From: Heterohyrax brucei
Taxonomy: Eukaryota > Chordata > Mammalia > Hyracoidea > Procaviidae
Reading direction: 5' to 3'
DNA length: 64,000 nt
Assembly (NCBI GenBank): GCA_028571685.1
Contig: CM053141.1
Coordinates: forward strand, 78,291,833-78,355,832
This document shows positions 23,555 through 33,889 of the stretch, piece by piece. Position 1 is the stretch's first letter; every line of letters begins with the position of its first letter. Below the pieces are notes generated by a model that did no database searches, was not told the origin of the DNA, and saw only the letters and a program-made list of their open reading frames with translations. Both the position numbers and the translations under genes were made by a program.

Positions 23555-24077
23555 TGATGGATCGATTTGTGTCCCCCTGAAAATAGGTGTAGCCATGTGG
23601 CTGGGCCATGATTCCCAGTATCTTGTGACTGTCCCCCATTTTGTGGTTTTCCTATGCTGTGTGTTAAAGGATTAGGGTGGGGCTGTAAATCCCTTCATAG
23701 GACTACCTCCTTGCTCCACTGTAAAGGGAGTTTCCCTGGAGTATGGCTTGGCCCACCCTTAATCCTTTCATCCTGCAAGAGATAAAAGGAAAGGGAAGCA
23801 GGCAGAGAATTGGGAACCTCACACCACCAAGAAAGCTGCCCTGGGAGAAGACTGCGTCCTTCAGACCTAAGGTTCCTGCGCCAAGATGCTCTCTGGCCAA
23901 AGAGTGATGCAATACTGGACTTTCCTCCAGAGCCAACAAGTGGGAAAGCCTTCCCCCGGAGCAGACATCCTGAATTTGGACTTGTAGCCTACCGGACTGT
24001 GTAAGAATAAACCTTCCTTTGTTAAAGCCATCCGCTCTGTGGCATTTCTGTTAGAGCAGCACTAGCTGACTAAAACA
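23555..24077 (+). repeat. ERVL-MaLR-like solo LTR, sense orientation
   Basis: TG start, 'ggctgggccatgattcccag', 'ggagtttccctggagtatg', a polyadenylation signal in 'gtaagaataaaccttcc', and the end 'ctgactaaaaca'. The short open frames within it are LTR sequence, not genes. Confidence 0.8.
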
Positions 24078-24759
24078 GTCAGCATTGTTATATCTGCTTT
24101 ATCTTTTCCCAAAATGGTGTTCAGATCTTTTGGAGATACACTGTTATAAGCATCTAGTGATGAACAACTTTCCTTTGAAAAAGCACTTGCAATGTCTGTG
24201 ATCACTGGGGGAGAGAGGCTGTCAGTCTCCAAGGGAACCTGAGTGCAGCTAGCATGGTCACCTGGTGAGCCGCATTAGCAGAGGTGAGTAACTTGCGCCT
24301 GGTCTGTAGGGAAGCATCCTGCATTCGCTGAAGGGCGTCTGTACCAACACTTCCTAAAATGTTTCCCAGATTCTGCTCAGCCTCACAGAGGGCCTGATGC
24401 TGTTTCTGTATGATAAATTAACATACTATCTTCATCTCCTCAGGGCCAAAGAGCCCAGTGCAAAGCAAATTTTCAGAGAAATGGCATGTGGTCATGTAAT
24501 TCAGGGATGGTAGCTGTTCGCTTTTCCTAAACCCTGGGGGTCTCCAGTATTGATTTCACTAAACTGCTTGCCTGAACTCTCATCTTGGGATTACCCAGGA
24601 TATATTTTTGAACCACTTACTTTGTGTCATATTGATCCAGAGAACTGATTTTTTATTACACATATCTCTGGTCCAAATATGAGTTATAAATTTTAAGAGC
24701 ATTTACAGCCTTCGTGTACTTGTTAATGGGTCAAGTTCTCTGCACAAAAAAATGTGTTT
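24078..24759. other. Unassigned sequence
   Basis: No gene or repeat recognised. Confidence 0.4.
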
Positions 24760-24799
24760 TACTTAGAAAATATTTATTGTATACCTGCTATGTACCAGG

Positions 24800-24990
24800 T
24801 AAAAGCCCTGAAGCACTAGGTTGCTAGCTGAAAGGCTGAGCCTGGTTCAAACCTATTCAGCAGCTCGGAGGGAGAAAGTTCTGGCCTTCCACTTCTGCAG
24901 TTGTACAGCCTAGAACACCCTATAAGGCAGTTTCCATTCTGTCACATAACGGTAGATCTGAGTTGGAAATGACTCGATGGCACTAACAAC
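24800..24990 (+). repeat. AfroSINE, long subtype
   Basis: 'ggttgctagctgaaaggctg' and 'agttggaaatgactcgatgg'. Flanked by atgtaccagg (24790-24799) and atgtgccagg (24991-25000). Confidence 0.85.
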
Positions 24991-25033
24991 ATGTGCCAGG
25001 CAGAGTCCCTGGGTGGCGCAAATGGTTAATGAG

Positions 25034-25794
25034 TGTCTTAAGAGAAAGACCCCAAACAGGTGGCTTTGATAGAAATGTATTTTCTCACATTTTGGGGGGC
25101 TAGAACTCCAAGCCCGGGGTGCTGGCTCTAAGGGAAGGCTTTCTCTCCCTGTGAGCTCTGGGGCATGCCTTTGTGCTCCAGTGATCTTCTTGAGGTATGG
25201 TATCTATCTTCCCCCACCTCTTCTTTCTTTGCTCCATCTGCTCCTTTCTTATCTCAGGAGAGAATGACTCAGGACTCATCCTACGCTAGTATGGTCTCAT
25301 TAACATAACAGAGGAAACTCATTCTCAAATGCAGTTATAACCGTAAGTATAGAGACTAGGATTTACAACCCTTTTTTTTTAATTGTGGTTGAGTGAAAGT
25401 ATACAATCCAGTTTAATTTGCATACCTGCCTATATCTGCAGCTCCATCTGCTCTCCTTGCCCACTGACAGCACACTCCTTCCTTCTGTCCTATGCATGTC
25501 ATATCGTCTTAACAACCTCCTGTCCCCTCCTCTCCACTCCTCTCTAGCAAAAGGTCAAGTAGGATGGCATCCTGTAGATGCATAGAAACGTAAAATGCAC
25601 AGATGATGTGGTCACTGTGTGTTCCCGGGTCCAATCCATTCCTGTCCCAAGAGTTGACCTCAGTAATGATTTATGATTAGGGGCAACATCAGGTCTAGGG
25701 TCCATGCTCCCAGGAGAAACCCCAGGCCTTCGGACCATCAGTTGCAGTCTTCTAGTGCAACATGTATGTTTTGTGGGACACAATTCAATCCCTA
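25034..25794 (-). repeat. MaLR-type LTR nested in AfroSINE, itself carrying an L1
   Basis: 'agaaatgtattttctcacat', 'ccaagcccggggtgctggc', 'agtatggtctcattaacat', and after the L1 'gggacacaattcaatccct'. Flanks atgag / ataag fit a 5-base duplication. The body resembles the LTR at 40000-40380. Confidence 0.7.
25371..25764 (-). repeat. L1 3' UTR insertion inside the LTR
   Basis: A T-run at its left end is the antisense poly(A) tail. The reverse complement aligns throughout with 31850-32225 ('cataaatcattactgaggtc', 'gaaggagtgtgctgtcag', 'ctggattgtatactttcac'). Confidence 0.82.
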
Positions 25795-26270
25795 ATAAGG
25801 TGCTTGGCTGCTTCCCTCCAAGGCTGGAAGTTCACATCCACCCAGCAGTACTTCTGAAGAAGGGCTTGGCAACCTACTTCCAAACACTCAGCTACTGAAA
25901 CAAGTATGAGGCATAATTCTACCCCCACACACGTGTTTACCATGAGCTGGAATCAATTTGACAGCAACTGGTTGGGTCTTGGTTTGTGCCAGATATCATT
26001 TAAGTGGTAGGAACTCTGCAGTTAACAAAACATGTGCCTTGCTGTAATCGAGCTTATGTTGTATAGGGAGAGGAGTGAGGGGAATAAACAAACTGAACGA
26101 ATGTGTAAGTCAGATAGTGATAACAGCTATGAAGAAAAATAGAAGATAAAGGGGCAGACACTGCCAAGTTGGGGGCGGGGGAAAGTGCCATCAAATCATT
26201 TAATCTTAGAAGCAAAGAAGGCTTCTAGGATGCAGTGACATTTGCACGAACACTTAAATGAGGTGAGAGC

Positions 26271-27130
26271 AGTATTCGTGTGGATACCAAGACACAGTTG
26301 TTCCAGGAAGGAAAACAGCAAACTCACAGGTAGCTGTAGGACCTTCCATGTCATGTTAAAATTCCCACTGTGTGCAAGTTGATGCATCTGGAAGGGGCAG
26401 GAATTCTTCTGCTTACTACAGACCAGGTTACTAACCACAGAGACCAGTGTGACAGTCAGGCAGGTGGTCAACAACTGCTTGAGCTCGGTTGTTAATGCTG
26501 CTACTAGCTTCCTCATTTCTTTTAGGCTCTGTCTTTTAGAGTCAATGACAGCTTGTTACGAGTTTTATCTGATCAACTCTGGTGTCACGAAATACATTTT
26601 GCTTAATTTAAATCCTATGTTTGTTTCTGTTCCAAGAAAGAAGATAAAGAACAGAATGTGCCCCTGTGAACTTTCTAGGAGAAGATGGATGACGGCCCAA
26701 ATGTCAGAAGAAGCCCATTCATTCTGCTCTGTCATTGCCCTTTCATTATATGGAAGGATGTTTCAGGAGACTGTTGCTTACTTTTGCACAAGGACAATTT
26801 AAGATTTATTTTGTGAACTTATAGGTGGTTTCTGAAGCAGTCGTCTTGTAGCCTGGCTGCTGGCAAGCAATTTTTTTTGTTGTTAACTTGTCTCACCACA
26901 ATTGAAAACCACCCAATTACTCAAATGCAAGGGACTGAAACTGAAAGAACTAAAATTTGACTCTTAAAAGTGAAAAGTTTGCTTTCTGTGTGCCATATTC
27001 TAGATTCAATTTCCTGAGAACTAAAATGACAAATCATGTGTTCCAAGAGCTGCATCAGTTGAGATGACAAGGAAGTGTTCCTTACAGAGTCAGTCACAGG
27101 AAGTTCGGAACTTCATACCTTCAGCAAGTA
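26271..27130. other. Unassigned sequence
   Basis: No recognisable family. The opposing open frames at 26196-26516 and 26449-26802 show no domain or repeat signal. Confidence 0.4.
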
Positions 27131-27165
27131 TTTATCAGGCATTTACTGGGGGCCTGGTACATACA

Positions 27166-27328
27166 TGGAAACCCCTGGTGGTATAGTAGTTTAAGAGCTA
27201 CGACTGCTAACCAAAAGTGGACAGTTTGATTCCACCAGGTACTCCTTGATAACCCAGTGGGGGCAGTCCTATTCTGTTCTGTAGGGTCACTGTGAGTGGA
27301 GACTGACTCAATGGCAACAGTTTGGGAC
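27166..27328 (+). repeat. AfroSINE with target duplication
   Basis: 'cccctggtggtatagtag' to 'actcaatggcaacagtttg'. Flanked by acataca (27159-27165 and 27329-27335). It sits in an old repeat that resumes with 'cttggcccctgcccttatg'. Confidence 0.9.
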
Positions 27329-27693
27329 ACATACAGTCTTCAATGAGATACACTTGGCCCCTGCCCTTATGAAACTTAAGCCCAGTAGGGGAGACAGCCA
27401 TTTAAAAGTATATAAACACCTGTGCATCTGTGCTTACAAACTGTGATAAATGCCATAAAAGCAAGATAAACAGAGGAGAATATAACTTAGACTGTGAAGG
27501 ATGTCTCTGAGGAGGTTTTGAAGTCATTTTATTTGAAGTTAGACTTAAAAGATAAATTACTATTTATTTTGGATTTAAAAGATGAACAGGATTTTCTAGT
27601 TATTTGTTGTTGTACAATAAACCACCTACCCATACAATTTTATGATACTCAAGATTTATATGGATCAGGAATTCATACAGGACATGGTGAAAA

Positions 27694-27878
27694 CAAACAA
27701 ACAACAACACCAAAAAAAAAAAAAACACTGTTGCTGTCAATTCCAATTCACAGTGACCCTACAGGGCAGAATAGAACTGTCCCATCGAGTTCCCAAGGAG
27801 CACCTGGCACATTTGAACAGCTGATCTTTTGGTTAATGGGCATAGCTCTTAACCACTACACCACCATGGTTTCCAGAA
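27694..27878 (-). repeat. AfroSINE with target duplication
   Basis: An A-rich antisense tail complement, then 'cagtgaccctacagggcaga' to 'aaccactacaccaccatgg'. Flanks gacatggtgaaaa (27681-27693) and ggcatggtaaaa (27879-27890). Confidence 0.88.
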
Positions 27879-28200
27879 GGCATGGTAAAATGGCTTGTCT
27901 CTGCTTCACGGTGTTTGAGGTCTTGGCCAGGAAAACTTCAACATCCGGGCTGACTCAAACAGCTGTGGGCCAGAATTTTCTCCAGGCTTCTTCAGTCATA
28001 TGTCTGGCACCTCCACTGGAGTGATGCAAAGGGTGGAACCAGAGAAGATACCTATCTGGCCTCTGAGTGGCTTTGGCTTCTCACAGTGCAGTGGCTGAGC
28101 CCTGAGTCAGAGCTTTTTGAGAGCCAGTATCCTAGGAGCACCCTTTAAGACACTAATAAAGAAGCTACAAGGCTTCTTCTTATTTAATCTCCTGTAACTT

Positions 28201-28352
28201 ACTGATGTTGAGTTTATTCCAACTCACAGTGAACCCGTAAGATGACGTAAAACTGCCCTATCATACGGTTTCCAAGGAGCAGCTTGTGAATTCCAACTCC
28301 CAACATTTTTGTTAGCAGACAGTCTCTTAACCACTGAAAACCACGTAGTGTC
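28201..28352 (-). repeat. AfroSINE, diverged
   Basis: 'ccaactcacagtgaacccg', 'cggtttccaaggagcagc', 'cagtctcttaaccactgaa'. Confidence 0.8.
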
Positions 28353-28529
28353 CCTGCTGCTAAGCGGTTAGAAGCCCACCCAGAGTAACAAAGAGAGGAC
28401 ATAGGCCCTGTCTCTCAATCAGAGGTATCGCAAAGAATTTGTAGCCAGGTTCTAAAGCCACCTCAAGGAGCTAGCCTTGAGGAGTAGAACAGTTGAGTTC
28501 TGCACTTCCCATTTTGGCAGCCACTAGAG

Positions 28530-28690
28530 ATATGTGGCTATTTAAATTTAAGGTGGTTAAAGCTCAAACTTAAAGTTCAGTTCCTCAGTCACCCTAGCCG
28601 CATTTCAAGCGCCCAACAGCTACATGGCGTGGTAGCTGCTGTACCGGACAGCAGAAATAGAACATTTCCATCACTGGGGGAAGTCATGCT
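28530..28690 (+). mobile_element. Old hAT-type DNA transposon fragment
   Basis: 'gatatgtggctatttaaatt', 'cagttcctcagtcaccctag', 'gccgcatttcaagcgcc', 'agaacatttccatcactg'. This is a well-known non-autonomous MER-class element; exact name not certain. Confidence 0.6.
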
Positions 28691-28858
28691 GAGTACAGGA
28701 AATGGCACGGTCCAAAGCTCTGAGTTAGAAAAGAAACTGACTTTAAGGACGGGTTCTGTGGCTGCTGTTTTCTACTATACGCTGTCACTTGGCACACAAT
28801 AGGCTCTTATAAGGTATTTATGGAACAAAAGAATGTATGCACAAAGCTCAACTATACC

Positions 28859-29326
28859 TGTCCTGGATTCAGTTGTGGCTCACCAAAAACGTGTGTATCA
28901 GCTTGGGTAGGCTGTGACTCCCATGACTGTGTGATCATCCACATTTTGTCATTTGGATGAGATTCCCTCATGTGTTGTAAATTCTATCTCTTCTATGAAA
29001 TGAGATGGATTTGTGGCAGTTATATGGATGAGATATAAAAGAGAGAAACAAGCAGAGAGACACAGGGACCTCATGCCACCAAGAAAGCAGTACCAGGAGC
29101 AAAGTGTGTCCTTTGGACATGACGTTCCTATGCTGAGACGTTCTCAGACCAACAAAGGATCGATGACACAGACTTTCCTCCAGAACTGACAGACACAGAC
29201 CTCCGCTGGAACTGGTACCCTCAGTTTGGACTTGGAGCCTGCTGGACTGTGAGAGAATAAACTTTTCTGTGTTGATGCCATCTACTTGTGATGTTTTTGT
29301 TATAGCAGCACTGGATGACTAAGATG
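28859..29326 (+). repeat. ERVL-MaLR-like solo LTR, sense
   Basis: 'tgtcctggattcagttg', 'cctcatgccaccaagaaag', AATAAA in 'gagagaataaacttttctg', end 'ctggatgactaagatg'. Flanks atacc (28854-28858) and ataca (29327-29331). Confidence 0.8.
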
Positions 29327-29412
29327 ATACACACTGCACTGAGTTAGAGAAAAGAAATATACGGAGATGAACAAGGGAGGCAGATCACACAGGGCCTAGC
29401 CTACTACCTTTC

Positions 29413-29594
29413 ATTGTGTTGTTGCTGTTGTTGTGTGCCACTGAGTCATTTCTGATACACGGTGGCCATTTATGACAGAGTACAATCTCCCCATAGAGTT
29501 CCTCAGGCTGTAATCGTTAAGGGAGAGATTGCCAGGTGCTTCTCCTTTCCGGGTTAGCAGCCAACGTTTAACCACGGGGCAGCAGGGCTCCTTC
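29413..29594 (-). repeat. AfroSINE, RTE-tailed long subtype
   Basis: 'gttgttgctgttgttgtgtg' tail, 'ctgtaatcgttaagggag', 'agcagccaacgtttaaccac', 'cagggctcctt'. Confidence 0.85.
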
Positions 29595-29744
29595 TTCACA
29601 TTTTACTGTAAGTGAAACAGAGTTCACCTAATATGTCAGTTTGTATTCTAAATCTTTGCTAGAAGCTTAAGAAAAAAAAAAGCCTTTCTTGTGCTTACAC
29701 AGTATATTCAGTAGGAACAATTCTCTTGCGAAAGGTAAATCCAA

Positions 29745-30150
29745 AAATAAAGAAGACTTGACTAAATAAGAAATTCATTTCTCTCCCAGCTTACATAAGT
29801 GTAGGCCAGTATGGTGGCTCTGTGATCATGAGGAATCCAGGCTCTTGGCTGAGACTTCCACCTCATTATCCAAGATACTTGCTTAGATCTAGCCATTACC
29901 ATCTATTTGCCACTAAGCAGAAAGGAAAAAAGGGGAAGACAGTACATTCCCTCCTTGAAGGACACGTCTCAGAAAGTTGTATACAAACCTTCCACTTATA
30001 CTCCATCGGCCAGTACTTGGTCACATAACCACACTTAACACCTCTAAGGGACACTGGGAAATACAAACTTCATCTAGGAATTGTGTGCTCAGCTAAGAGT
30101 GAGAGTTCTAGTACAGTCAGGAAGGGACTGGAGACCGTTGGGGACGGCAG
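29745..30150. repeat. Ancient repeat, family not identified (copy 1)
   Basis: 'cattctctcccagc'-type start, 'gccagtatggtggctctgtg', 'ctccatcggccagtacttgg', 'gggacactgggaaatac'. The same order is seen at 42905-43195, so the two are one family. Confidence 0.45.
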
Positions 30151-30184
30151 CAACTATTAATTTCCTAGTTGTGCACACAGAGGC

Positions 30185-30300
30185 ATTTCCCACTGGACCA
30201 TGAGCTCCCAGAGGAGCTGGAACCCATCTTCTTCATCTGCACCACCCGGCTTCTCCCCTGGTGCCTGGCATGTAATACCTCATTACTTCTTTCGCACTGA
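30185..30300 (+). repeat. L2/MIR-type 3' end
   Basis: 'gaccatgagctcccagagga' and 'cctggtgcctggcatgtaat'. To the right, 30301-30504 is unassigned. Confidence 0.6.
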
Positions 30301-30517
30301 ATTGCATGCTTCACCAATTTTAAGGTTGTTTTGAGATTCCAACATGTTTTTCAGAAAGGTATTTCCTAGAAACCGTATCTTCTTTTGTTTTCTTTTCCAT
30401 TTAATAGCTTATCATGGCTACATGCTTTTATCTAAAAATACATTTTCTAAAGAATTTTGTAGACAGCTAGTTCTGGGAGATGTTCCGTGAAAAGCATAAG
30501 GTACTCTAGGTTATATG

Positions 30518-31230
30518 GAAATCTGGGTGGCATAGTGGTTAAGTGATACAGCTGCTAACTGCTGGGGAGCAAATGGCATGAAGCAGAGGCAGAGACACAT
30601 CAGTATGAGGGTCCAGTGCAGTTTATTAAAGAGAAAGAGAACAGGGTCTGAACTGAGGGTTGATTCAGACACCTTGAAGAGAAAGAGAAAGAGAAAGGGG
30701 ACTGAGCCGGAGACACCTCAGCCTGCTGGGAGGTGAAGGAGTGGGACAGGGAGTGGAGTCTGAGCCTAGAGATGTCTTAGCCGCTCCCAGGCCAGGAGGA
30801 CAAGCTTTTAATAGTTTTAAGTTTCCAACAAAGTACTATGGGATGAAAACTTCTATGGTTTTATAAGGAAAAAATGTTAAAAAGAGGAGAGGGGGAAGGG
30901 TTTGTTTATGGTCCTTGATAAGTGAAAAGCTTCACTTAGGAGTGTGGGATCAGCAGGCATAAAGTTTTGTTTGTGGTTCAAATTCCTGTGGGCTGTTTTT
31001 GGATAATGGCTTATGCTAAAGCCTTTCTGAAATCCAGGGACATATCAGAAGATGGCTTACGTTAAACCTCTCTGAAATCCAGGGACAGAGTTCCCTTACT
31101 AACCAAAAGGTCAGCAGATCAAATCTACCAGGAACTGCTTGGAAACCCTATGGTGCAATTCTACTCCGTCCTAGAGGGTCACTATGAGTTGTAATTGACC
31201 CTACAGAAGTGAGTGTGGTTTGATTTTTCT
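30518..31230 (+). repeat. AfroSINE split by an LTR, with perfect 13-base target duplication
   Basis: The SINE pieces are 30518-30559 and 31099-31230. Outside them the duplication tctaggttatatg is exact at 30505-30517 and 31231-31243. Confidence 0.92.
30560..31098 (-). repeat. Solo LTR (class I-like) inserted in AfroSINE
   Basis: 539 bases. On its own (minus) strand it begins TA (expected TG, one change) and ends in CA. It carries a TATA-like 'ccttataaaacc' and a polyadenylation signal in 'tttaataaactgcactgg' about 60 bases before the end. Flanked by exact ctaac at 30555-30559 and 31099-31103. No internal viral genes remain. Confidence 0.85.
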
Positions 31231-31349
31231 TCTAGGTTATATGCATTTCATAATGTCCCAAACACCTTGAAATAAAGGCTCTAGAAATCATTCTGTGAAA
31301 GAGTTTTAAAACTCAACAACTTTGTATAGCTCAAAATTTTTCAAACTCA

Positions 31350-32241
31350 GTCAGTGATAGCACACATTAGAGAGAAGATCAGTTTAACTGGACTTCAACA
31401 TAACATGAATACTCCTCTAATCTTAACCCAAATATTGCAAAGACAGAGTAGCAGTAGTGGGGGGGGCAGGGGACCATGCTCACAGGGGTCATCAAGGCCA
31501 ATTGGCATCACTAGTGCATTGCTAAGGGAGTCTTCTGCACCCCGTATTGGTGAGTGGCATCTGGGATCTTAAAAGCTAGCAAGCTGCCATCTGAGGTACA
31601 CCAAATTGTCCCAACTCAACAGAACCAGATAATCACCAAGGACCAAAATGACAGAGAGGAAAGAGAACCCAGAAGACAGAGTGACCCACATGAGTGGGTG
31701 ACTGTAATGACATGTGACTGGAGGAACCAGATGGTGCCCAGCTAACACTAGGAATAGCCATGATGGGGTTCACAAAGGTGTCTCACTGGCAACATGAAAA
31801 TAAAAATAAAAAAGGGTGCACCCTGAGAACTCCACTAAAAGACCACAATTGATGGTCCAGGGTCCTCAGGGTTCCCCTCGAAGCATAGTCCTGATGCTGT
31901 CCCTGTCCATAAATCATTACAGAGGTCAACCCTTCAGACAGGAGTGGATTGGACTCCGCGACACAGAGTGACCCTATCGCGTGCACACTTTATGGTTCTA
32001 TGCATCTATAGGATGTCGTCCTGCTGGCCTCTGACTAGAGGAGGGGAGGAGGGTGGACAGGAGAGGACAGGAGATTGTTAGGGGGATATGACATGTATAG
32101 AAGGGATAGGAAGAGTGTGCTGTCACTGGGCAGGAGAGCAGCTGGAGCAGTACATAGGTGGGCATGCAAATTTATACTGGATTGTACACTTTCACTCAAT
32201 CACAATAAATAAAAACAAAAAAAACTGGAAAAAAACTTTTT
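31350..32241 (+). repeat. L1 3' UTR insertion, 5'-truncated, poly(A)-tailed
   Basis: Starts mid-3' UTR, has 'gagtggcatctgggatctt' and 'aaaagctagcaagctgcc', ends 'cactcaatcacaataaata' plus A-rich tail. Flanked by a perfect 13-base duplication tttttcaaactca (31337-31349 and 32242-32254). It carries a G7 run near 31460. Confidence 0.88.
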
Positions 32242-32265
32242 TTTTTCAAACTCATTTCTCTACAG

Positions 32266-32427
32266 TCAGAAACCCTGGTGGCGTAGTGGGTTAAGTGCTA
32301 CACCCACTAACCAAAAGGTTGGCAATTCAAATCCACCAGGCGTTCCTTGGAAATGCTATGTGGCAGTTCTATTCTGACCTCTAGGGTCGCTATGAGTTGG
32401 ACCCGACTTGACAGCAATGGCTATTTT
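32266..32427 (+). repeat. AfroSINE with target duplication
   Basis: 'aaccctggtggcgtagtggg' to 'acccgacttgacagcaatgg', close to consensus. Flanks tctacag at 32259-32265 and 32428-32434. Confidence 0.92.
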
Positions 32428-32434
32428 TCTACAG

Positions 32435-32989
32435 AACCCTTACTTTAAACAGTACCCTGTCACCTTGGGAAATGCAGATCTAAGTAAAACCTGACCCCAC
32501 TTTCGCTTAGCCATTCAAAGTTGTGCAAAGTAGTGACTGAGTGACTAATTTCAGGTTTGTGTGGGCCAGCCCAGGCAAGTGAAAAGTCTAGAGTGTTCAA
32601 GATTTGCTCACAGTTCACATTCACTGTTGTTATTTTATGTCATCCACTGTACTGTTCTAAATTCACTTACCATTGTGTCAGTCAGGTGATAATTCAGGAA
32701 GGGGACAGATTAGCAAGGGAAGATTAGAAATAAATGAGGCAGAGTGGGGAGAGGCAGAGCACACAGAGGAGCAAAGATGCTTGTTAGCTGGAATCTCCAC
32801 CTCCCCACAACCACACCCCAGCTTCCATTGGACCAGGGAGGGGTTCACCCAACTGGTCACCCAATTCCTGCTGCTGCTGCTTTAGCCTCCAAAACAGTAG
32901 TTTCAACTCCCATTGTTCTTTAACGTCTCCTTGGGAAGTGTTTATAAATCTGAATGCCTAGATTTCCTCCAATTAAAACCTCATCCTGC
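32435..32989. other. Unassigned sequence
   Basis: No gene or repeat recognised. The overlapping opposite-strand open frames at 32673-32885 and 32678-32860 show no protein signal. Confidence 0.4.
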
Positions 32990-33183
32990 AGATCCCTAGG
33001 TGGTGCTAACACCAACACGCTTAGAAGCTAATGGAAAGATTGGGAATTCATGTCTGCCCAGAGGTACCTCGTGAGAAAAGCCTGGAGATCTACTTCAGAA
33101 GAATCAAATACAGAAAATTCTAGGTAGTACCAGCTCTACTGTGACACATGTTGGGTCACCGTGGACTCAAGGGCAGCAAGTGT
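32990..33183 (+). repeat. AfroSINE, long subtype, diverged
   Basis: 'agatccctaggtggtgc', 'gagatctacttcagaagaat', 'gtgacacatgttgggtcacc'. Confidence 0.75.
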
Positions 33184-33419
33184 CTAGGAGATTCCAAAGT
33201 GCAACTGGTATTGAGAAATAGTGACCAACATTCTTGCTACTCCAGGGATGGTCCAGCAATCAGCAGCACTGGCCCCACCCCAGACCTATGAATCAGAATC
33301 TGCATGTTAAAAACACCCACAAGTGACTTTTATCAGACCTTCAAACCAGTTTGTTTGCAGTTCCACCCCAGGTGTACTGACTCAGCTGCTACATTTTCAT
33401 AATATCCTCAGGTGATTCC

Positions 33420-33588
33420 AAAGCCCACGGAAAATATGCACTGCTGTTGAGTTGATTCTGACTCATAGTGACCCTATTGGACAGAGCAGAACTGTTCCAT
33501 AGAATTTCCAAGGAGCACCTCGTGGATTTGAACTGCTGATCTTTTGGTTAGCGATCATAGCACTTACTTACTAAGCCACCAGAGTTTC
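33420..33588 (-). repeat. AfroSINE with perfect target duplication
   Basis: 'actgctgttgagttgattct' to 'ctaagccaccagagtttc'. Flanks caggtgattcc at 33409-33419 and 33589-33599. Confidence 0.92.
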
Positions 33589-33639
33589 CAGGTGATTCCT
33601 ATGTATAGCAAATTTTGCGAACTATTGCTCTGCTCATAG

Positions 33640-33780
33640 TTCTCAGAACTGATTCCTAAACAGCAGCATTTGCATTACCTGGTAACATTACAAATGCGTA
33701 TTCTCAGAGGGAGCTAAAACCCGACCAAATCAGTTTGAAGCCCTAATTTCTATGCACATTTAAGTTTGAGGAGTACTGTG
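33640..33780 (+). mobile_element. Old hAT-type element fragment (MER5A-like)
   Basis: 'tagttctcagaactgattcc', 'cagcatttgcattacctgg', 'agtttgaggagtactg'. Related text at 33230-33420 may be a second copy. Confidence 0.5.
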
Positions 33781-33889
33781 GAGATGACCCTCCTCCTATA
33801 TCATCTATTATGGCTGTACTTAGTACAGAATACTACAGCATTCTGGAAGCGCAATGTGAGATAGATAATTTGCTAATTACATCACGTTA

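Larger units (their letters stand above)
25001..25984 (+). repeat. AfroSINE split by an LTR
   Basis: The 5' piece is 25001-25033 ('gagtccctgggtggcgcaaa'). The rest is 25800-25984 ('gcttggctgcttccctcc', 'caacctacttccaaacactc', 'tggaatcaatttgacagca'). A third copy of the target, tgtgccag, follows at 25985-25992. Confidence 0.8.
24760..26270 (+). repeat. Ancient interspersed repeat split by a nested stack
   Basis: 'tacctgctatgtaccagg' (to 24799) and, beyond the inserts, 'ctctgcagttaacaaaacat', 'aataaacaaactgaacg' and 'gtgataacagctatgaagaa' (from 25985) read as one old mammalian repeat. I cannot fix the family (L2/L3/MIR-like). Similar text occurs at 27330-27480 and 51688-51760. Confidence 0.6.
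27600..28450 (-). repeat. MLT1-like MaLR LTR remains, broken by two AfroSINEs
   Basis: 'gttgttgtacaataaaccac', 'atggatcaggaattcataca', 'cagtcatatgtctggcacct', 'ccctgagtcagagcttttt' follow the order of the old MLT1 LTRs in antisense. The family name is from memory. Confidence 0.6.

Noticed and set aside
27494..28024. 176-codon open frame
   Set aside because: It crosses an ancient repeat, an AfroSINE and MLT1-like LTR sequence; no protein domain.
31350..32241. New SINE family
   Set aside because: Homology to 16650-17320, which is continuous with L1 ORF2, shows that it is L1 3' UTR.
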